A stretch of 9,529 nt of DNA from an uncultured Acidobacteriota bacterium (GCA_937880585.1 CALFMR010000470.1:1-9529); one strand, 5' to 3'. Numbered from the stretch's first letter, positions 1 through 6,378 are shown. The notes: generated by a model from the sequence alone, not told the origin. Made by a program: numbers and translations.

Positions 1-359
1 GAGCAGCCCTTGACCGGATCGGACTCGAGCACGCGGGCCATGGCGCCGGCGAGTCGCTGCCAGCGCGACGTCTGATCCGCGAGGTGCGTGCGGCCGGTCC
101 GGGTGAGCGCGTAGAAGCGCGCGCGGCGGTTGTTGGTCGACGTGCCCCACTTCGCGGAGATCCACCCGCGCGCCTCGAGCCGCTGCAGCGCGGGGTACAG
201 CGCGCCGTGCTCGACGAGCAGCACGTCGTCCGACGTGCGCTGGATCGCGAGCGCGATGCCCTGGCCGTGCTCGGGACCGAAGGCGAGCACGCGCAGGATC
301 AGCACGTCGAGCGTGCCCTGGAGCAGCGCGAGCCGCTCGTGCTTGTCTTGGGTTGACAT
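1..359 (-). CDS. PadR family transcriptional regulator (partial, C-terminus beyond window)
   Basis: DNA-binding repressor of the PadR family, cytoplasmic. The minus-strand reading from ATG at 359-357 gives at least 119 residues before the window edge. Residues 12-95 form the winged helix: LLQGTLDVLIL opens helix 1, GPEHGQGIA is the helix 1-2 turn, and HGALYPALQRLEARGWI (51-67) is the recognition helix with the conserved ALYPAL core, followed by the wing ending in RRARFYALT. Short PadR proteins of this type are abundant in Acidobacteriota, where they often sit beside MacB-like duplicated permease genes; any such partner would lie to the left of the window. Known members are about 110-120 residues, so little should be missing. 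The start is fixed by an in-frame stop close upstream. An AGGTGA sequence (366-361) lies only 1 nt before ATG, unusually close for a ribosome binding site. A large inverted repeat covers the start and may mediate autoregulation. Confidence 0.9.
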   Translation of the reverse strand, partial: MSTQDKHERLALLQGTLDVLILRVLAFGPEHGQGIALAIQRTSDDVLLVEHGALYPALQRLEARGWISAKWGTSTNNRRARFYALTRTGRTHLADQTSRWQRLAGAMARVLESDPVKGC

Positions 360-400
360 GTCACCTGAGCATGGATCTCCACAGGTGAGATGTCAACCCA
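349..400. promoter_or_regulatory. 19-bp inverted repeat over the PadR start (candidate operator or 5' mRNA hairpin)
   Basis: The left arm (349-367) begins TGGGTTGACAT and ends TCACCTG. The right arm (382-400) is its reverse complement at 18 of 19 positions, with a 14-nt spacer. The ATG of the minus-strand padR gene (359-357) lies in the left arm inside the perfect palindrome TGACATGTCA (354-363). On the minus strand the right arm contains TTGACA (396-391), and CATGCT lies 17 bp further on, so this may be a weak sigma70-type promoter in which the palindrome is the operator. If transcription instead starts upstream, the padR mRNA would form a strong stem hiding its start codon. PadR proteins commonly bind palindromes in their own promoters. 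The structure is seen; the function is inferred. Confidence 0.6.
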
Positions 401-649
401 TCGCGCGCAGATGTGCGGGAAATCGGCTTCAAAATCGTATGTGCGATGACGACATTTCGACAGTCGCCCTGTCAATTCTGCGGCGATCGGCGCGCGTGTG
501 GCGTGTGAATCGGTGGGAAGTCCCGCAAAAGCGTGAAGCGTCCGCGGTACGGAATTCGCTCGTCCCCGCCCGACGCTCGATGACCGCCGCACGTGACGCG
601 GCCATGACGGCTGGCGCACCGGCATCGCGATCCCCAGGTGAACATGTTC
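401..649. other. Intergenic region between divergent padR and lipoprotein genes
   Basis: No convincing gene is visible here on either strand. A minus-strand TTGACA lies at 475-470, but no good -10 box follows at the usual spacing. The only clear signal near the + gene is AGGTGA at 636-641, a ribosome binding site for the ATG at 650. Overlapping open frames through this stretch have no recognisable protein content. Confidence 0.5.
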
Positions 650-1591
650 ATGCATCGCGTTCGCTCCCTTGCCCTGGTCGCCGTCGCGGCGCTCGCCGTT
701 GCCGGCGGCGCGGCGTGCACTGCCGATCATCCGCTCAGCCCGACGGCCCCGACCGTCGAGGCGCCGGCCGCAACGGCGCCCGCCGTCGCCAACTTCCTCG
801 GGACGTGGTCCTCGGCGACCGTGTCCGAACCGCGGCCGCTCGCCGACAGTCTCGCCAACTTCGATCTGAAAACCTGCGGCAACTTCCAGTGGACGATCTC
901 GTCGCAGACCGACGAGACGATCGCCGGGACGTTCACGGCGCTCTGCATGGGCGCCATCACGGTGACCGGCACCGCGTCGGGCCAGATCACGACGCCCACG
1001 ACCGTCGCGCTCACCATCAACGGCTCGGGCACGATTCCCGACACGGGCGACTGCGCGTTCTCGCTCAGCTCGACCGGCACCATCGAAGGCGACAACGACG
1101 CGCTGGCGCTTCAGTTCACGGGCACGTCGTGCGTCGGTCCGTTCTCGGGACACGAGACGCTGCACCGCGGCGACATTCCGGGCCTCGCCGATCCCGAACC
1201 GCCGCCGCAGGAACCGCCGCCCCCGCCTCCGCCGCCTCAGCAGGAACCGTGGGAGCTCTGCGCGCCGCTCACCGGCGACAAGCTCGCGCTCGTCCGCTGT
1301 GTGCACGACGCCATCGATCCCGGCTCGTCGGCCGACCGCGCGTTCGAGGTGACGACGCGTGTGGCGTGGCTGCTGCGTGGTGAAGGCGCGGGCCTGCTCA
1401 TCAAGGACAGCGGCGAGAACATCATCTTCTGGAAGGGCTACTGGTTCTCGCTCTCGCGCGTCTGCTATCCGGACGGCCACATCTTCAAGATCCTGACCGA
1501 CGCGGGCGACGGCGGCACCAACGGACCGGGCTGGGCCGACGATGACTTCGTCGATCGGAGCCGGTACGTGCCGGCGATAGATCCGAGGTAG
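650..1591 (+). CDS. Predicted lipoprotein with polyproline linker and unrecognised C-terminal domain
   Basis: Probably an exported, membrane-anchored protein of unknown function, 313 residues. The N-terminus is basic (MHRVR), then a hydrophobic stretch to Cys23 in VAGGAAC. The residue at -3 is Gly, so the lipobox is imperfect. Residues about 45-170 are beta-rich, begin FLGTWSS and contain four cysteines, which could form disulfides outside the cytoplasm; the overall look is lipocalin-like, a weak comparison. Residues 184-196 are proline-rich, with eight consecutive prolines at 189-196. Residues about 200-313 form a second domain with Cys204, Cys217 and Cys272 and the segments TTRVAWLLRGEGAG and YWFSLSRVCYPDG; I do not recognise the family. 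ATG at 650 is preferred because AGGTGA lies 8 nt upstream; GTG 638 and ATG 644 are in frame alternatives. The start choice changes only the first few residues. Confidence 0.75.
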   Translation: MHRVRSLALVAVAALAVAGGAACTADHPLSPTAPTVEAPAATAPAVANFLGTWSSATVSEPRPLADSLANFDLKTCGNFQWTISSQTDETIAGTFTALCMGAITVTGTASGQITTPTTVALTINGSGTIPDTGDCAFSLSSTGTIEGDNDALALQFTGTSCVGPFSGHETLHRGDIPGLADPEPPPQEPPPPPPPPQQEPWELCAPLTGDKLALVRCVHDAIDPGSSADRAFEVTTRVAWLLRGEGAGLLIKDSGENIIFWKGYWFSLSRVCYPDGHIFKILTDAGDGGTNGPGWADDDFVDRSRYVPAIDPR

Positions 1592-1697
1592 GTTCCGGCG
1601 TCCTTCGGGTTCCGGGGTCGTTCCGTCCGCGTTTGAGTGTCGCTGGCCTCACAGCGACAAGCTTCCATGACGCGGCTTCGGGACGTCCCGGAACCCC
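1592..1697. other. Intergenic DNA with a hairpin after the lipoprotein gene
   Basis: An 8-bp stem, TGTCGCTG (1638-1645) with CAGCGACA (1652-1659) and a 6-nt loop, lies 46 bp after the lipoprotein stop. No T-run follows, so it is not a standard intrinsic terminator. A 12-bp perfect palindrome, CGGGACGTCCCG, lies at 1679-1690. The stretch 1588-1625 holds several imperfect GGTTCCGG-type words like those at 8063-8116. Confidence 0.35.
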
Positions 1698-1729
1698 CTT
1701 CTGGCTTCTGGCTCCGAACTTCTAACGTG
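1698..1729 (+). repeat. Short intergenic repeat CTTCTGGCTTCTGGC, copy A
   Basis: This 32-bp sequence starts CTTCTGGCTTCTGGC and ends AACTTCTAACGTG. It matches copy B (4404-4435) at 29 of 32 positions without gaps. Copy C lies at 8178-8209. Internally it holds a tandem CTTCTGG heptamer. All three copies have the same orientation, and each lies 15-61 bp before a gene start; here the EF-P-like gene begins 27 bp downstream. Its function is unknown. Confidence 0.75.
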
Positions 1730-1744
1730 TCCGGCGCTTTTCAC

Positions 1745-1750
1745 TAGAAT
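1745..1750 (+). promoter_or_regulatory. Candidate -10 box (TAGAAT) of the EF-P-like gene
   Basis: TAGAAT matches the sigma70 -10 consensus at five of six positions. It ends 6 nt before the GTG start at 1757, so a transcript would begin at or next to the start codon and be leaderless. I see no clear -35 box 16-18 bp upstream. Only AGG at 1751-1753 could serve as a minimal ribosome binding site on a longer transcript. Confidence 0.4.
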
Positions 1751-1756
1751 AGGCCC

Positions 1757-2332
1757 GTGGCCAGCCTGATCGACGCTATCGACGTCAAGCGCAAGATGTT
1801 CATCGAGTACGAGGACGCGCCCTATCACTGCCTCGACGTCGAGATCTCGCGCCCCACGGCCCGCGGCGGGCAAACGCTCGTGCGGCTCAAGATGCGCAAT
1901 CTGATCTCACGCGCGGTGTTCGACCGAACGTTCAAGGCGGCCGACAAGTTCAAGGAGCCTGACCTCGAGGTCGTGCCGGCCTCCTATCTCTACAACGACG
2001 CGACCGGTTTCCACTTCCTCGATCAGAACAGCTTCGAGACCCTCACGCTCCAGCCCGACACGCTCGGCGACGACCGGCAACTGCTCGCCGACAACCTGCT
2101 CGTGCAGGTGCAGAAGTTCAACGGCCAGCCGATCGGCGTCCAGTTCCCGCCGCACGTCGAGCTCGCGGTCGCGTCGACCGAACCCGGCGTCCGCGGCGAC
2201 ACGGCCAGCGGCGGCGTGACGAAGCTGGCGGTGCTCGACACCGGCCTCGAGATCCGCGTGCCGCTCTTCATCAAAGAGGGCGAAAAGGTGAAGGTCCACA
2301 CCGAGACACGAGAGTTCGCCGGCCGCGCGTGA
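1757..2332 (+). CDS. Elongation factor P family protein with EfpL/YeiP-type PTARGG loop
   Basis: Translation factor that binds between the ribosomal P and E sites and helps peptide bond formation at stalling motifs such as consecutive prolines. The 191 residues cover the three family domains: KOW-like (about 1-65), OB-fold (70-130) and C-terminal OB-fold (133-191) with the signature TEPGVRGDTASGG (141-153) and VPLFIKEGEKVKVHT. The functional loop reads SRPTARGGQT (31-40). The tip is Arg36 in the longer PTARG loop of E. coli YeiP (EfpL), not the KPGKG loop whose Lys is lysylated in E. coli EF-P. The rest resembles ordinary EF-P, so this may be the only EF-P of the organism or a paralogue; the window cannot decide. 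GTG at 1757 gives an N-terminus (ASLIDAIDVKRKMFIEYEDAPY) that aligns well with family starts. The preceding gene encodes eight prolines in a row, a typical EF-P-dependent stall. Confidence 0.92.
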   Translation: MASLIDAIDVKRKMFIEYEDAPYHCLDVEISRPTARGGQTLVRLKMRNLISRAVFDRTFKAADKFKEPDLEVVPASYLYNDATGFHFLDQNSFETLTLQPDTLGDDRQLLADNLLVQVQKFNGQPIGVQFPPHVELAVASTEPGVRGDTASGGVTKLAVLDTGLEIRVPLFIKEGEKVKVHTETREFAGRA

Positions 2333-2345
2333 GGCCGCCTTCGCG

Positions 2346-2376
2346 TACAATGCCGCGTCACCCGCGCACAAGGAGC
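2346..2376 (+). promoter_or_regulatory. Candidate -10 box and ribosome binding site of the SGNH hydrolase gene
   Basis: TACAAT at 2346-2351 is a good -10-like hexamer in the 49-bp gap after the EF-P-like gene, followed by GCCGC as at the candidate promoter at 8241-8249. No clear -35 box is visible. A strong ribosome binding site, AAGGAG (2370-2375), lies 6 nt before ATG 2382. The hydrolase therefore may have its own promoter, with readthrough from upstream also possible. Confidence 0.4.
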
Positions 2377-2381
2377 CCGCC

Positions 2382-3176
2382 ATGCGTCGCATACTGCCCC
2401 TGGCTGCCGCCGCGCTCGTCGTCGCCGCGACCGCCCACGCCCAGCTCGTCACGACCTACGATCCGCCGCGTTCGAACTGCTGTCTCGCCGGCTCGGCCCA
2501 GACGCTCGCCAACCAGCTCCAGGACTGGAACCAGCTCGGCCGCTTCCACGCCGACAACGAGGCCCTGAAACAACAGGCGCCCGACGCGAAGCGCGTCGTC
2601 TTCATGGGCGACTCGATCACGGACTTCTGGCGGCTCGATCAGTCGTTTCCCGGGCAGCCGTACGTCAATCGCGGCATCAGCGGCCAGACGACCGCGCAGA
2701 TGCTCGTGCGCATGTATCCCGACGTCATCGATCTGAAGCCGGCAGCGGTCGTCATCTTCGCCGGGACGAACGACATCGCGCAGAACAACGGTCCCCAGAC
2801 GATCGAGATGATCGAAGAAAACCTGATGGCGATGACCGAGCTCGCGCAGGGACACGGCATCAAGGTCGTCCTGTGTTCGCTCACGCCGATTTCCGATCAT
2901 GCGCAGCCGCCCGCCGGGCGCAACGGCGGTCCGGCGCCCGCGCCGCGCAACCAGTCGACACATCGCCCACCAGCCGACATCCTCGCGCTGAATGCGTGGA
3001 TCAAGGACTACGCGTCGCGCGTCAAGGCCCCCTACGTGGACTACTACTCGGCGACCGTGGGCCCGGACGGCATGTTCAAGGACGGCATCTCCAACGACGG
3101 CCTGCATCCCAACGCCGCCGGCTACGAGTTGATGGCACCGGTCGTCGAGGCGGCCCTGCACCAGGTCGTGCGCTGA
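2382..3176 (+). CDS. Exported SGNH/GDSL-family hydrolase
   Basis: Predicted extracytoplasmic esterase or lipase-type hydrolase, 264 residues. A signal peptide (MRRILPLAAAALVVAATAHA, then Gln21) ends in the AHA site for signal peptidase I. All SGNH blocks are present: GDSIT with nucleophile Ser78, Gly98 in RGISGQ, Asn130 in GTND, and Asp239/His242 in DGLHPN. Ser78, Asp239 and His242 should form the catalytic triad, with Gly98 and Asn130 in the oxyanion hole. A Pro/Gly/Asn-rich insertion at about 175-198 is less conserved and probably a surface loop. The substrate cannot be read from sequence; relatives include acetylhydrolases acting on platelet-activating factor-like lipids and on acetylated carbohydrates. 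The DUF72 gene starts 42 bp downstream on the same strand, which suggests an operon. Confidence 0.93.
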   Translation: MRRILPLAAAALVVAATAHAQLVTTYDPPRSNCCLAGSAQTLANQLQDWNQLGRFHADNEALKQQAPDAKRVVFMGDSITDFWRLDQSFPGQPYVNRGISGQTTAQMLVRMYPDVIDLKPAAVVIFAGTNDIAQNNGPQTIEMIEENLMAMTELAQGHGIKVVLCSLTPISDHAQPPAGRNGGPAPAPRNQSTHRPPADILALNAWIKDYASRVKAPYVDYYSATVGPDGMFKDGISNDGLHPNAAGYELMAPVVEAALHQVVR

Positions 3177-3218
3177 TCGGACGGACGGGATCGGAGTCGC
3201 CGCGGCACGAGGAGCGGC

Positions 3219-4199
3219 ATGCGTGATATTCGCATCGGTACATCGGGGTGGCATTACCCGACCGGTCCGGGCCGATGGAATGGTGTCTTCTATCCGGCCC
3301 GACGGCCGCGCGGCTTCGACGAGCTCGCGTTCTACGCGGAGTATTTCGACTTCGTCGAAGTCAACACGACGTTCTACGGTCAGCCGCGGCCCGAGGTGAC
3401 GTCAGCCTGGGCGGCGCGGACGCCGTCCGGGTTCCTGTTCGCGGTCAAGCTCTATCAGCAGTTCACGCACCCACGGCTGTTCCAGGCGCGCGTCGGTCGC
3501 ACGCTTGCGAAGACACTCGACACCGACGACGTCCCTGACGCGGCCATTGCGGCACTCGCGGCGGCGAATCAGGCGGACCTCGACGAGTTCCGCCGCGGCA
3601 TCGCACCGCTCGCCGAGGCCGGCAAGCTCGGCCCACTCCTCGCGCAGTTCCCGCCGTCCTTCCACGACTCGCCGGACGCGCGCGTGCATCTCGCCGCGCT
3701 CGTCCGCGCCTTCGCCGACTACGATGTCGTCGTCGAACTCCGACATCGGTCGTGGAGCGAGCACGCCAGCGAGACGCGCGCGCTCCTGGCCGCGCTCGGT
3801 GCGGCGTGGGCGTGGATCGACGAGCCGAAGTTCAAGGACTCGGTCCAACAGCCGGACGTGCCGGCCGCGCCCTTCGCCTATCTGCGCTTTCACGGCCGCA
3901 ACGCGAAGGCCTGGTGGGCGAAGTCCGCTCACGGCGAGCGCTACCACTATCTCTATTCGATCGACGAGCTGCGCCCGGTCGCTCAGGACCTCGTCGACAT
4001 CGCGTCGCAGGCCCATCGCGCGTTCGCGACGCTCAACAACCATCCCGACGCGCGCGCCATCAAGAACGCCGCCGAGCTGAAGCGCCTGCTCGGCCAGGAC
4101 ATGCCGGACCTGCCGGTCCCGCTTCGCGAGCGGCTCGGCGATCTCGACATCGAGCCGCTCGTGCCCTCCACGGCCGCGCCGCGGCGCACGCTGTTCTGA
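3219..4199 (+). CDS. DUF72 family protein (YecE-like)
   Basis: Cytoplasmic protein of the DUF72 family, whose members adopt a TIM-barrel-like fold and whose biochemical role is not established. The 326 residues show the family landmarks in order: IGTSGWHY (6-13), FDFVEVNTTFY (43-53), VELRHRSW (172-179), AWIDEPKF, YLRFHGRN (221-228) and FATLNNHPDARAIKNA (from 269). It is somewhat longer than typical members; the extra length seems to lie in the alanine-rich segment around residues 90-130 and in the C-terminal tail. GAGGAG at 3209-3214 lies 4 nt before the ATG. The family call is firm and the function is not. Co-transcription with the upstream hydrolase is likely from the short gap. Confidence 0.93.
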   Translation: MRDIRIGTSGWHYPTGPGRWNGVFYPARRPRGFDELAFYAEYFDFVEVNTTFYGQPRPEVTSAWAARTPSGFLFAVKLYQQFTHPRLFQARVGRTLAKTLDTDDVPDAAIAALAAANQADLDEFRRGIAPLAEAGKLGPLLAQFPPSFHDSPDARVHLAALVRAFADYDVVVELRHRSWSEHASETRALLAALGAAWAWIDEPKFKDSVQQPDVPAAPFAYLRFHGRNAKAWWAKSAHGERYHYLYSIDELRPVAQDLVDIASQAHRAFATLNNHPDARAIKNAAELKRLLGQDMPDLPVPLRERLGDLDIEPLVPSTAAPRRTLF

Positions 4200-4230
4200 T
4201 CTGCGCTGCTTCTTCCCAATGGGCGTCGGC

Positions 4231-4403
4231 GTCATCTTTTCTTGCAGGGCGCTGGGGCCCCACCCCCAGCGCTACGACGCTTCGCCGCCCTCGCTGCGCG
4301 CGCGAGTCATCTTTTTTTGCAGTGGCGCGGGGCCCCACCCCCGCGCCTACGACGCTTCGCCGCCCTCGCTACGCTCGGGGGCTCGCGGTGTCATCATTTT
4401 TTA
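4231..4403 (+). repeat. Tandem 75/84-bp intergenic repeat with GC hairpins (two full units plus a third start)
   Basis: Unit 1 is 4231-4305 and unit 2 is 4306-4389; GTCATC plus a T-run begins a third copy at 4390. Both units share GTCATCTTTT, TTGCAG, a GC hairpin with loop CCCCAC, then TACGACGCTTCGCCGCCCTCGCT. The stems differ but still pair: GCGCTGGGG (4249-4257) with CCCCAGCGC (4264-4272) in unit 1, and GGCGCGGGG (4324-4332) with CCCCGCGCC (4339-4347) in unit 2. A related copy lies inverted at 7310-7403. The T-runs precede the hairpins, so they are not intrinsic terminators. The stretch fills the gap between the DUF72 and PLD-like genes, where I see no gene. Confidence 0.85.
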
Positions 4404-4435
4404 CTTCTGGCTTCTGGCTTCCAACTTCTAACTTG
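4404..4435 (+). repeat. Short intergenic repeat CTTCTGGCTTCTGGC, copy B
   Basis: Copy B of the 32-bp repeat (see 1698-1729), ending 15 bp before the ATG at 4451. It is AT-richer than its surroundings and follows the third T-run of the neighbouring tandem repeat. TGTAAAT just after it (4434-4440) could be part of a -10 element, but I see no matching -35 box. Confidence 0.75.
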
Positions 4436-4450
4436 TAAATCGGAGTCTCC

Positions 4451-6283
4451 ATGCCTCCTGTCACCGCCACCAACGGCACGCTGACCGTCACGGTCTACCG
4501 CGGGGATGCGAAGACGCTGGTGGCGTTCGACCTGCCGAAGAAGGCAGCCGCGCGGCTGGCGGGATTCACGATTGCGGTCAAGGCCGGCGGCGCGGCGCCG
4601 TACTACCTGCTCAATCAGCTCCAGTTCAAAACGCCCGCTGATCATGCGCAGGATCCGACCTTACCCGCCAACTCGAGCTTCAACGCGCCGATTCACAAGT
4701 TCCGCTGGGTCCACGTGCCTGGCGTGGCACATCAGGGCCTGCAGCCGTACTTCGGCACGTACCGCTACACGATCACGCCGCGTTATTTCGACACACACGG
4801 ATCGATGCAGCCGCTCGATCCGTCCACGTCGGTCACGGTCGCCGTCCGCGTGGCACCGTTTCAGAAGGGCCACGTCCGCCTCGGCTTCACACGCGGCTTC
4901 ACGCAGTCGCAGGCGTTCGTCCGCCATTTCGGTCTGGACGCGAAGATCCAGCCGTCGGGCACGGATCTCATCTTCGACACGAGCGCCGAAGCCGGCAGCA
5001 ACGCCGCCGGCGATCGCTACACCTACGACGATGCGTATGCGTGGCTGGGGTTCACGGCTCGGTCGACGATCCTCGATCTGCTCGACGACGTCGTCTCGAC
5101 CAAGACGCTGCAACTCGACGTCTTCGCGTACGACCTGAACGAGCCCGGCGTGCTCAGCCGTCTCCTGACGCTCGCGGCGCAAGGCCGCGTGCGCGTCATC
5201 CTCGACAACGCGGCGCTGCACCACAACGCGACGAAGCCGAAGCGCGAAGATCAATTCGAGGCGCTGTTCACGGCGGCCGCGAAGGCGCCGGCGGCCGTCC
5301 TCCGCGGTCATTTCAGCCGCTACGCGCACGACAAGGTCTTCATCGTCACGAAGACGAGCGGCCGCGGCAAAGGTCCCGTCAAGGTGCTGACCGGCTCGAC
5401 GAACTTTTCCATCACCGGCCTCTACGTGAACTCGAACCACGTCGTCATCGTCAACGACGCACGCGTGGCTGGCGAATACGCGGCGGTGTTCGAGGCCGCG
5501 TGGACGGACGCGGTGAAGGCGCCGGCCTTCCGGAAATTGCCGCTCTCGACGACGACGTTCTCGGTGTCGGGCAGCGGGGTACCGGCCATGGACGTGACGT
5601 TCTCTCCGCACACCACGGCCGACGCCGCGCGCATTCTGAACGACGTCGCCGCACGCATCGAAGAAGAGGGCGCGGACGGCCGCGTCAAGGGCAGCGTGCT
5701 CTTCGCGGTCATGCAAGTCGACGGCAGCGAAAGTCCGGTCTACGAGGCGCTGCGATCGCTGCACGACAACGCGGCGATCTTCAGCTACGGCATCAGCGAC
5801 AGCACGGACGGCATCGTCCTCTATCGGCCGAAGACGAAAGGCGGCGTGCTCGTGACGGGCAAGCCGGCATCGGCCGTGCTGCCGCCGCCGTTCAACCAGG
5901 TGCCCGGCGTCGGGCTCGGCCACCAGGTCCATCACAAGTTCGTCGTGTGCGGCTTCAACGGGCCGGACCCGGTCGTTTATTGCGGGTCGTCCAATCTGGC
6001 GTCGGGCGGCGAGGTCGAGAACGGCGACAATCTGCTGGCGATTCGCGACGGCGACATCGCGACCGTGTTCGCGATCGAGGCACTCGCGCTCGTCGACCAC
6101 TTCGACTTCCTGGACGGCATCGCCTCGGCGCCCGACGGGAAGACAACGGCGACGCCACCCGCGTCCAAACCGCAGGCCGCCGTCGACGCGGGTTGGTATC
6201 TGTCGACCACGGATCGCTGGACGCAGCCGTACTACGACCCGGACGATCTTCGGTACGTCGATCGGGAGCTGTTTGGAGGATGA
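4451..6283 (+). CDS. Phospholipase D-like domain protein with N-terminal beta domain
   Basis: Member of the phospholipase D superfamily, 610 residues, with two half sites. The first has HDK (His293, Lys295) and GSTN (315-318); the second has HHK (His494, Lys496) and GSSN (512-515) followed by GGEVENGDN. In each, the Asp of the canonical HxK(x4)D pattern is missing: the position is Thr in the first (HDKVFIVT) and Gly in the second (HHKFVVCG). Many PLD-type nucleases work without it, so activity is plausible, on DNA, RNA or phospholipid. Residues about 1-150 look beta-rich and Ig- or fibronectin-like (GTLTVTVYRGD, YRYTITPRYFD), and could be a binding domain. No signal peptide or transmembrane helix is visible. 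GGAG at 4442-4445 lies 5 nt before ATG. The gene seems to stand alone: repeats flank it on both sides. Confidence 0.88.
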   Translation: MPPVTATNGTLTVTVYRGDAKTLVAFDLPKKAAARLAGFTIAVKAGGAAPYYLLNQLQFKTPADHAQDPTLPANSSFNAPIHKFRWVHVPGVAHQGLQPYFGTYRYTITPRYFDTHGSMQPLDPSTSVTVAVRVAPFQKGHVRLGFTRGFTQSQAFVRHFGLDAKIQPSGTDLIFDTSAEAGSNAAGDRYTYDDAYAWLGFTARSTILDLLDDVVSTKTLQLDVFAYDLNEPGVLSRLLTLAAQGRVRVILDNAALHHNATKPKREDQFEALFTAAAKAPAAVLRGHFSRYAHDKVFIVTKTSGRGKGPVKVLTGSTNFSITGLYVNSNHVVIVNDARVAGEYAAVFEAAWTDAVKAPAFRKLPLSTTTFSVSGSGVPAMDVTFSPHTTADAARILNDVAARIEEEGADGRVKGSVLFAVMQVDGSESPVYEALRSLHDNAAIFSYGISDSTDGIVLYRPKTKGGVLVTGKPASAVLPPPFNQVPGVGLGHQVHHKFVVCGFNGPDPVVYCGSSNLASGGEVENGDNLLAIRDGDIATVFAIEALALVDHFDFLDGIASAPDGKTTATPPASKPQAAVDAGWYLSTTDRWTQPYYDPDDLRYVDRELFGG

Positions 6284-6287
6284 AGAC

Positions 6288-6378
6288 AGCCCCCTGGGCC
6301 TGAAGGCCCAGGGCTCCACGGACACGACGATGCGCCGCATGGGATTGTGGAGTCCCGAGCCTTCAGGCTCGGGGGACA
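6288..6378. repeat. Pair of inverted REP-like palindromes (BIME-like element)
   Basis: Copy 1 (6288-6319) holds the perfect stem CCCTGGGCC (6292-6300) with GGCCCAGGG (6305-6313) and loop TGAA. Copy 2 (6347-6378), read in reverse, has the same frame: CCCCC, a stem around GCCTGAAGGC, then CTCCAC. On the + strand its stem is CCCGAGCC (6354-6361) with GGCTCGGG (6366-6373) and loop TTCA. The outer stem differs between copies but both pair fully. Two head-to-head palindromes in a gene gap are typical of REP/BIME elements, which RAYT transposases mobilise in other bacteria. The pair lies between the PLD-like stop and the ECF41 promoter, and may also stop or stabilise the upstream transcript. Confidence 0.75.

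Noticed and set aside
359..365. TGTCACC near padR as another ECF41 promoter
   Set aside because: The last base differs from TGTCACA and no CGTC follows at the 15-bp spacing; it is part of the inverted repeat.
130..1383. 417-residue + strand frame over padR and the lipoprotein
   Set aside because: It is out of frame with the lipoprotein, antisense to padR, and has a low-complexity Arg/Ser/His composition.
299..1480. 393-residue minus-strand frame
   Set aside because: It overlaps padR and the lipoprotein, both better supported, and shows only Arg-rich shadow sequence.
1638..1659. Hairpin after the lipoprotein as an intrinsic terminator
   Set aside because: The stem is only 8 bp and no T-run follows, so I list it only as a hairpin.
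2358..3254. 298-residue minus-strand frame
   Set aside because: It is antisense to the SGNH hydrolase, whose signal peptide and catalytic blocks leave no doubt about the coding strand.
4231..4403. Tandem repeat as a CRISPR array or intrinsic terminator
   Set aside because: Units are 75 and 84 bp of continuous repeat with no unique spacers, and the T-runs come before the hairpins rather than after them.
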